This document shows, one piece after another, positions 57,309 through 64,000 of a DNA stretch of 64,000 bases. This stretch comes from Pyrenophora tritici-repentis. Its lineage: Eukaryota; Ascomycota; Dothideomycetes; Pleosporales; Pleosporaceae. Under the pieces are notes generated by a model that made no database searches, was not told the DNA's origin, and worked only from the letters and a program-made list of their open reading frames with translations. Position 1 is the stretch's first letter. The number at the start of each line of letters is the position of its first letter. Both the position numbers and the translations under genes were made by a program. The stretch lies in the NCBI RefSeq assembly GCF_003171515.1, contig NC_089395.1, positions 1,922,001 to 1,986,000 of the forward strand. Reading direction: 5' to 3'.

Positions 57309-59480
57309 CTAGGCACATCCTGTTTCCTTGAGCTCATTTTGAGCCACCTGGAGGATCTGCTTCATATCAAGGTACAGCTGTGGGTTGGGAGACCTCCATC
57401 TCTCACCATTAGGAAATACTTTCCTCCGAAGCTTATTGACATATGGAAGTAATGGCTGGTAATATGGCGTAAAGTTGGTCTGGGCTGTTTTGAGAAAGTC
57501 TCGTTCATCATCCACAACGCCTTTTTTTGCGCCAGCTAACTCTTCTGAATCGAGGTAGTTCCATTTATCGAACCGTGGAACAATCCTCGCTTCCTGCGGA
57601 CCGTCATAATGAATGCATATCCAGAATAGCACCCAGAAAAAGGATTCAAGATCGTGCATGTAGGAGTGTTGTTCGTCGTCTAAAAGTACCCCGATTGCCA
57701 TGAATGCTCTGGTACCAGTCTTACCCCAAGCGCCTGAAGACTTTTCGCGCTGTTCTTTGATGGCAAGATCGAGATCGATCAAAAACGCGGGCCAGGAGGG
57801 GTTATCGTTATCCTCGTTCACCATGAGATTGTTTAGCGATATGTCGCGTTGAAGCATGCCTGCTCGTGTATGCAACGACTCATACCCTTCGATGCATTGT
57901 TCGAATGCAGCCAGCAGACTGATCTGGGAGCTTGCTTTGTAGATAGCCTTCCCGTAGTCGCTGACGATGACACGGCGGTGTACCCGATTCGAGACAGCAC
58001 GTTTCACTGGAGAGCTCGAGCAAGTGCGCTTGCTAGGCGGCAAAGGTGCGTCTGTACAACTCGAGGATCGTTTTCGCCCGATGAGGTTGTTGCTTCCATC
58101 CCTTCGCGAGGTCCGGCGTCCGGTCGTGCTCGGTGGCAGCATCGCTTTCTCTGGCTTGTAGTTCGTCGCCTTCGTTACGTCCAGGCCTTTCCGTACGTTT
58201 GCGCGGATGTCGTCATCTTGACCACCTACACGAACCGTCTCGTGGTGGAAGTACCTTGCAACGTTCACCACCCCCTTCTCAGTCGCCGCGCGTAGCAGTT
58301 CGCCTTCCTCTTCGCGCTCCGGATACTGCCATGAATCCTTGACAACGAGCGGCGTGCCAGGATCTTCTTCTTGATAAACTTTCCAGCAGGTTGTTGCTCG
58401 ACCAGCGACGCAAGGCACCCTCTTTATGACCCTGTCAATGACGAGGCGCTCTTTGCCATTGTTCCGCTCGATCTCAATGTACCGCTTGTCTCCAACTGTA
58501 ATGATCGTCGGGTCGAACCCCAGCTGCTCCTCGTTCATCCAAAGAAACCCAAGCATTGCAGACACAAACTGCAGTCCATCTTCATTGACGTCGAATTGCT
58601 CGGAGGCGATGCCTCCAAGTCGGTCAAACTCCCACAGCCGCATAAAGGGTCCACAGAGAGTGAAGCCAAGAACGAAGCGGCGGCTGTCTTGAGCAGCGAG
58701 CACCTCCCTCGCGTATCGGCCGAGGTCAAGCCACGCCTTGGACGCTTTGTCGGCCAGCGGGTTGCTCTTGAGCTCTCCAGGTATGAGGATCTGTGACCAG
58801 CGGCACTTCGAGTCCACGCCGGCGTTCGGATCGTCCACAAAGCCAATATCCAGCTTGCGATCGGCAGCGGAGCCTTGCAAGGGTCGATGGGGCTGTGCCA
58901 ACGGTCGCCGTCGACCATGGGATCCCGGCATATGCTCTTCCGCAAAGTCCAGAAGCTGGTCTATAAGCGGCGCGAACCAGCTCAGAACGTCCTTTTCCTT
59001 TGCCCCTTCAGGCCAGCCCTGCCAGCCGCTCTCCACCTGATAGAGCGGGCTTTCCCCCTCCTTGCACTTCTTGAACACGGCCTCTGCCGCCGGTCTTAGC
59101 CCTGGCACGTCTTCGAAAAACGCCTTGAAGAAACCGGGTATGCCAACGTACAGGTATCCCAGCTCCTCCTTCAGCACATCATCTACGTGTTTGCGGTGCT
59201 CGGTCGAGTTCGCGAAGCTGCCTGTGTTGATGGACAGGGGCGTTTGTTGGAAGGACGAGGTAGGGCAGGGTGGAGGCGTCGATTCGGTGACGGCGTCGTA
59301 GACTCTGTTCCAGACGACTTCATCAGGTTCGTTTTCGAGGACTGCTCGAAGAAGTGGTTTAATGCGTTCAATGTCAAAGTTGTCAGCTTCCGTCGAGAGT
59401 TCAAGTCGCAATAGATCACTGCGAAGAGTCCCTCGGCCTGCGACGGACGGGAGTGATCGGGCAACTGGTAGACCTTGCAA
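57309..59480 (-). CDS. FunK1 fungal-type protein kinase, 5' end unresolved
   Basis: Kinase of the fungus-specific FunK1 family. About 723 codons are open but the frame has no ATG before codon ~184; it stays open about 14 codons further upstream to an in-frame TAA. The start must lie in an unseen 5' exon, or the 5' end is lost. N-terminal domain (about 1-270) includes the conserved IPGELKSNP segment. The kinase fold follows, interrupted by a Ser/Arg-rich insert (about 460-520). Catalytic loop is LQRDISLNNLM, with Gln replacing the usual His of HRD; the DFG position reads DLD, as usual in FunK1. A C-terminal region with FFWVLFWICIHYDGP closes the domain. Role unknown; FunK1 genes expand in accessory regions. 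Confidence 0.78.
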   Translation of the reverse strand: MQGLPVARSLPSVAGRGTLRSDLLRLELSTEADNFDIERIKPLLRAVLENEPDEVVWNRVYDAVTESTPPPCPTSSFQQTPLSINTGSFANSTEHRKHVDDVLKEELGYLYVGIPGFFKAFFEDVPGLRPAAEAVFKKCKEGESPLYQVESGWQGWPEGAKEKDVLSWFAPLIDQLLDFAEEHMPGSHGRRRPLAQPHRPLQGSAADRKLDIGFVDDPNAGVDSKCRWSQILIPGELKSNPLADKASKAWLDLGRYAREVLAAQDSRRFVLGFTLCGPFMRLWEFDRLGGIASEQFDVNEDGLQFVSAMLGFLWMNEEQLGFDPTIITVGDKRYIEIERNNGKERLVIDRVIKRVPCVAGRATTCWKVYQEEDPGTPLVVKDSWQYPEREEEGELLRAATEKGVVNVARYFHHETVRVGGQDDDIRANVRKGLDVTKATNYKPEKAMLPPSTTGRRTSRRDGSNNLIGRKRSSSCTDAPLPPSKRTCSSSPVKRAVSNRVHRRVIVSDYGKAIYKASSQISLLAAFEQCIEGYESLHTRAGMLQRDISLNNLMVNEDNDNPSWPAFLIDLDLAIKEQREKSSGAWGKTGTRAFMAIGVLLDDEQHSYMHDLESFFWVLFWICIHYDGPQEARIVPRFDKWNYLDSEELAGAKKGVVDDERDFLKTAQTNFTPYYQPLLPYVNKLRRKVFPNGERWRSPNPQLYLDMKQILQVAQNELKETGCA

Positions 59481-60401
59481 TGCTGTGATGAGATGGACGG
59501 CTAGGTCTTTCAGTTCTAGTATGGCTTAGACGTGAGAACAACAGAGGAGGTGTGGGTATTACTTTTGTCGGATACGTTCAAGTCCCTACTTAGGGTATTA
59601 AACGAATTGCGGACGCTGCTCAATCCCTCTCCTATGGGTTTAGAGTTGAGTATTTCCAACCGAGACGGGGCTGCCATTGTTTGCAGTCGCTCAAGGAGTC
59701 GTAGTTCGGTTGTGCGAACGAGCTTGCATGCGCAGACTTTCGTACGTAGAGACTATGAGTGTCCGAGGCAGAAAGTGCATTGTGAGAGGCTACGGCGAGG
59801 ACGAGGATACAAGCGGCGAAGTACGCGACCAGCGCGCAGGCCAAGGAGGCTGGCTCGGCAAAACGTCGGCGATGGACAACGTGTGTCCGGCCCACGTGAT
59901 CGCGTGATAATGCTGCAGTCAGCGTCTATTTACCCCGCCTTCGCCGTCGCAAGCTCTTTCGTCCTCCAAACTTCAGCCGACGTTGCTCAGAACTCGTCGG
60001 AGGGCGTTGGGCTGACTAGCTAGCCTATCAAAACTGTGTTGTGTTTACTGTGACTGTTGGCGATATGTGACACTCTCAAGTATAATCTTATATCCGTTCT
60101 GCTATGTGATTTGGCTTTGTATCGTCAGATCTTCGCCTCATCGCTTTAGCCAAGCGCTCCAGTTATTCTTGGCGTCTCAAGGCAGAAAGAAACGTCACTT
60201 CACCTCTTTCACACCTTTTCTGTCGAATGCTGTAATAAGCGAAAGTGGAAGGCTTCCGATCGACCTTCTCAACGTCCCTTTATTGCGCCTTCAGTATCGC
60301 TTCCACGCGCAGATCTGATGGTAAAATACCTCTCACCATAGAACCTTCCAAGGAAGCGACTGACCAAAACCCAGATACTCCGCAATCTCTAGAAATCCAA
60401 A
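59481..60401. other. spacer holding a detached copy of the APH 3' end
   Basis: Between FunK1 and the broken phosphotransferase. Includes a diverged repeat (59597-59872) of the 3' end of the downstream APH gene. No intact gene. Confidence 0.5.
59597..59872 (+). repeat. diverged copy of APH-gene tail (copy 1)
   Basis: Resembles 61195-61450. Shared blocks: GAATTGCG(G/A)ACGCTGCTCAATCC, GAAAGTGCATTGTGA and AACGTCGGCG, in the same order. It encodes LNELRTLLNPSP, as does the other copy, but has no upstream kinase sequence. Confidence 0.7.
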
Positions 60402-61345
60402 ATGTACCTTCAACACGACACAGCTACCGACCAAGAGCTCGCCAGCTATTGCGCTCGCTCCAATCTTGACCGCGATGTACTCTATGAACTCCACGGCGGA
60501 CATTCGGTCATCAGAATCTCAAGCGACGTAGTCATCAAATACGGTTATGGATTAACGCAAGAAGAGGCGACGAGTCAGATCCGAGCGTACGATTTGATTG
60601 ACCAGACAATTATCCGCGTTCCCTGAGTACACCGGTTCGTCTCATACAAGGACATTAGATACATTATAATGGAATACATCGATGGAAAACTTCTAAACTT
60701 TACGGAAGATCCTATAGCATGTGACCGCATTGCCAAAGCACTAATTAGCTCATTTCTCGCAAATTCAGAATGATCAACCTGGCCCACTTGGCGGAGGTCT
60801 CGCACGCGGACTTCTGTGGATAGAGGGAAATTGGATCTCGCCAACGAGCGCTAATGATGTTGAAAACTATTTTAGCACACGACAGTTACAACGTCATGAA
60901 AAATTGAATATCGAGGATCAACCCTACAATTTGTGTCATCTTGATATCGCTTCCCGTAACATTCTTAAACTGAGGAACGGTTCGTTGTGTCTTCTTGATT
61001 GGGCTTCAGCTGGGTTTTATCCTAGATTCTTCGAGATCTGCACCTTGCGAGATGATATGAGAGCAAGTGATTTTTTTTGAATATCTAAGAGGTTTTAGAA
61101 GCGCACATGAACATACTCAAGTCGATTTACCTTTAATTCCAATCCAACCTAAAGCGGACAAAGAAGCCGGTATCCCATGGTCTTTACATAGAGAATTGAA
61201 TGAATTGCGAACGCTGCTCAATCCATCCTCTATCGGTATGGAGCGAGTATTTCTGATCAAGATGGAACAGCCATTTTTCGCAGCTGAGCAGAAAGCCATC
61301 GTTCCGTCGGCAGACTTTCGACCAGATACGCCGAATGAAACATGA
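60402..61345 (+). pseudogene. APH-type phosphotransferase, broken
   Basis: Aminoglycoside-phosphotransferase/choline-kinase-like family, common in fungi with unknown substrates. Family features persist: GGHSVIRISSDVVIKYG (N-lobe), MEYIDG hinge, the catalytic loop CHLDIASRNIL (about 60940) and metal-binding LLDWASAG. Breaks: in-frame TGA at 60624-60626 after IIRVP; a frame change (or unresolved splice) near 60765; and a shift in a run of eight T near 61072. The rest of the last frame runs to TGA 61345. Its 3' part is duplicated at 59597-59872. Probably non-functional. Confidence 0.75.
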
Positions 61346-61450
61346 GTTACCAAAATCGAAAGTGCATTGTGAAAAGGTACATCGAAGGTAAGGAGGCAAA
61401 CGCGCCACCAACGCGCTGACCACAGGGACGGGCGCGGGATAACGTCGGCG
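61195..61450 (+). repeat. APH-gene tail (copy 2)
   Basis: The 3' end and flank of the broken phosphotransferase, partner of the copy at 59597-59872. Confidence 0.7.
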
Positions 61451-62182
61451 TTCTCGCGCTTGGCACTAGTCGTTTGCACGGGCCATCGTTCCAGGGGATT
61501 ATATTGTGCCTGTGCACTTGATGTGCTGATTCAGTTGATGCGCGCGCGGTGCGGTGCGCGGCGAATACCAAAACCATCCACCAGAAGATGAGGTTATTAA
61601 GACACCAGCAATAGCTATTATCTTAAGATTCTGTGGTGGAGTAGCAAACAAAGGCATGCGATCAAAATGTACTACTTAGATTTCTCTGGAAAGTTGACGT
61701 TGTGGCCGCGGCGTGTGGTTCGCAAAGTGCATCATCCTCCATGGCCAACTTAGTTGGAACAACATGCAGATCGGCCACTCTGAAGGGTTGCTGGCATGAA
61801 AATACTACGGGCAGCGGATCCGGGTGCGTTGCACCCTTTGAACTTGGGCTCCAGCTCACCCCACTGTCAGTGCCCAACTTACCGACGGCCAGTCGCGGTA
61901 AACTAGGCTTTGATGCCCGCCAACCCCACTTCATCTGAACTATACTTTGATTCTCCCGCTGTCTAAACTTGCTACATTCATCAACCTTTTCGCTCCCGTA
62001 ATGTCTAAATCGGCTCTCTAGCTCAACGAGTCTTCATCTTCATTCCGTTGCACACCCAGATTCTACTACGCCGGCTTCTGACGGCCCGTTGGCCTCTCCT
62101 TTGGCGCCAAAACTCCAGTCCGTTTCCGTCGCACGAACTGGCCTGCTCCAGACCTGAAGCTCTGGGGCCTGGATTTGAAGTT
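61346..62182. other. intergenic
   Basis: 0.8 kb. Short frames on both strands at 61660-61940 have no support. The last part is the likely promoter of the small two-exon gene. Confidence 0.4.
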
Positions 62183-62488
62183 ATGTCAACCACGGAAACA
62201 GATTTGGTGAGTTGTTACTCCTGCACTTGTGTTTACCACAACTAATCGTTGCAGAGAGATAGCTGGCAGGACTCTACCACAGCCCAGTTCGGGGACGAGC
62301 ACAAGCGCGCGGTACATCTATTTGAACAGAAGAATCACACGCGGACCTTATATTGCAAATCTTGCGAGGACATACGATTCCAAGATGAGAAAGGCACAAC
62401 AGTGTGGAATACGCATGGCAGTGGGCAGATAACGCTCCCAGCGGGCATACGTGTTCTTGCGAAAGGTGGATGGGCTATGTGTGAATGA
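62183..62488 (+). CDS. small unknown protein, 85 aa
   Basis: Two exons, 62183-62206 and 62255-62488, with a 48 nt intron (GTGAGT donor, CTAAT branch, TTGCAG acceptor). Hydrophilic protein with a CKSCED motif near residue 44 and a C-terminal ITLPAGIRVLAKGGWAMCE segment. No signal peptide. The clean intron is the main reason to call it a gene. Family unknown. Confidence 0.5.
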
Positions 62489-62772
62489 AGCGTTTTGATT
62501 ACCTGTACAACATTTGGACAATCTGGAGACATTCCATCCATCCAACGCACAAAGTGACCATAAGACAGGACCCTGGATATACATGTACCTTCACACATGA
62601 TGTCTCGATCTCCAATCCGTCCTGTATCTCCTTTGTCCATGCATGACTGGCGATGATGCCACCCAACACGATGCTGCCAAATACTGCTCCGATCTGACCC
62701 CTGACTGCACGTTCGAGTGCAAAGGGTTCTGCTAACTAGTAAGTTGTGGTTCTGTCCTTGATTTTTCATTCC

Positions 62773-63589
62773 TTACCTGCCGTGATAGGTTGAGGCACTT
62801 GGTGACCGAAAAGTATTCTCAGAAGCTGTGTCGAACCCAACCGTCATTCTGATGATACAGTCGAAACTCTCGTCAACCGGTAAGAATGTCGTGATGTCTC
62901 GAACAGCTCTAGCAGAGGGCATGGCAAATGAGGAGTGGATAGCTTTCTGCGACACCCCGGTGAAGCACCAACATGGTCGCCCGGCCAAGGAATATTGTGC
63001 AGCCAACTCGACGGACCCTTTACCAAGTCGTCGAACCTTTTTGTGGTCTGACGTTGTCAATACACGTGGACAGCTGTCACTGAATGTACACCTACCGGTC
63101 ATAAATTGTTCATAGTCTTCGCCTTCAACATTACAAAGTCGAACCACTTTGTCAATATCGTCATTTGCAGAGATAATATGCAGCAAATTCCGAGATGCCG
63201 TCTCAGTCCGCTGTATAAGCAAGTCAAGCTGCTCGGGCTTGAGGTCTCTAAGTGCCTTTTGGGTGAGATACAAGCCGCAGATCTTGATGGATGTGCAATC
63301 CAGCTTCCGAAGAGCCTGGGTTTTGGGGTCATCCCGAGTCTCGAAAACGTAGGGCAGGAAGCTCTTGAGCCTGGTTAGGATACTGTGTATGTGGTTCGAA
63401 GCTCGTGAAATCTGGTAGCATTGCATTCAGGGCTGGCTTCAAAAGCTCGATGATCTCCAACTCAAGGCGCATCTTCTTGAGAGCTTCAAGAGCATTGTCA
63501 ATAGGAGCGTCGTTTGCTCTTAGAAGAGCCTCAGGATCGAAAGAGTTACACAATGACTGGACTTGTTGTAGATACTCTCGCGCATCCAT
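62773..63589 (-). pseudogene. unknown gene, probably frameshifted
   Basis: From ATG 63589 a frame encodes a helical N-terminus (MDAREYLQQVQSLCNSFDP, then LEALKKMRLELEIIELLKPAL). It changes frame between about 63390 and 63430; the second frame continues with ILTRLKSFLPYVFETRDD and IKICGLYLTQKALRDLKPEQ to a stop at 62773. No intron of normal length fits the junction, so a one-base indel is likely. A 48 nt in-frame intron (GTAGGT donor, about 63035-63082) is probable further on. Leucine-rich helices dominate. No family recognised. If the sequence has an error here, this could be an intact gene. Confidence 0.45.
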
Positions 63590-64000
63590 TGTGCGATACG
63601 CAGTCAAAATGAAGCAGGGCCTTGGTGAAGCGGGATGGAGCAGGGGGAATAGCAAAACAAAAGTGTTGGAGGGAATTTGTGTGCGCAGGGTGCCTCATTT
63701 AGCTAATGGACAAGAGGTATGTGCATTTGAGACGAAGCCGTGTGCAGCATCGAAATGGACGAAGTGAGGGGCAAATTGTTCCAAGCAGGGGTCTGATCCA
63801 CATCAAGTGGAAGCGAAGTTGTCTTGGCCCACCCTACTAGCTTGGCCTGCATGCAACAATGGCTCATCGCAAAATGACCCAGATTTTGGCGACAATAGAA
63901 CATCATTTAGATGTTGGCTTACAGCTCTAATCAATGTTTATACTCGCAGCAAAAAAGGGTACCGTTGATATCAATGAAAACAGTTAAGGAACCTCCATGG
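63590..64000. other. window end, no gene seen
   Basis: 0.4 kb upstream of the preceding gene; a minus frame at 63703-63906 is unsupported. Confidence 0.4.

Noticed and set aside
61662..61938. Overlapping small frames on both strands
   Set aside because: Mirror frames without support; treated as intergenic.

Overview
This window is nuclear DNA of a filamentous ascomycete, most likely a Dothideomycete of the order Pleosporales. Genes carry short introns (45-63 nt) with GTAAGT/GTATGT-type donors and CTRAY branch points. It encodes fungal families: SEC62, BOS1, IRC3, a TPR-type O-GlcNAc transferase, niaD/niiA, a FunK1 kinase and a DUF3435 tyrosine recombinase. The head-to-tail niaD-niiA pair is, from memory, the arrangement described for Leptosphaeria maculans. 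The order assignment is inference.

Positions 1-44000 are a mostly conserved chromosomal arm. In order: the 3' part of an unknown gene; an O-GlcNAc transferase (minus); SEC62 (plus), separated from it by a 2.6 kb divergent spacer; a coiled-coil protein (minus); a PH-domain protein (plus); an F-box-like protein (minus); a 72-residue secreted protein (minus); a SANT plus Zn2Cys6 protein resembling Rrn5 (minus), divergent from a mitochondrial IRC3-type helicase (plus). Then come nitrate reductase and nitrite reductase, which together reduce nitrate to ammonium, with GATA and NirA/NIT4-like sites upstream of both. An unknown 270-residue protein, the Bos1 SNARE, a secreted M28 aminopeptidase and an unknown 500-residue protein complete this part.

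Positions 45000-64000 are accessory in character. Two secreted-protein genes converge at 45.3-46.9 kb; the second is a multi-exon, cysteine-rich, two-part gene with an in-frame TGA. Next are degenerate tandem repeats, an AT-rich strip and a 5388 bp Ty1/copia element on the minus strand. Its two 235 bp LTRs appear identical and it is flanked by ACTAC duplications. It sits directly beside an older, related, RIP-mutated solo LTR that shares the same ACTAC duplication. Just beyond lies an intact five-exon DUF3435 tyrosine recombinase (785 aa), the family that includes the 'captains' of Starship giant transposons. To its right are a FunK1 kinase lacking an evident start, a broken APH-type phosphotransferase with a duplicated tail, a small two-exon gene and an unknown, probably frameshifted gene. 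These are candidate cargo, but neither element boundary is proven.

No rRNA, tRNA or CRISPR array was recognised. Exon boundaries were chosen by eye from splice consensus, frame continuity and family conservation; no alignment could be run.
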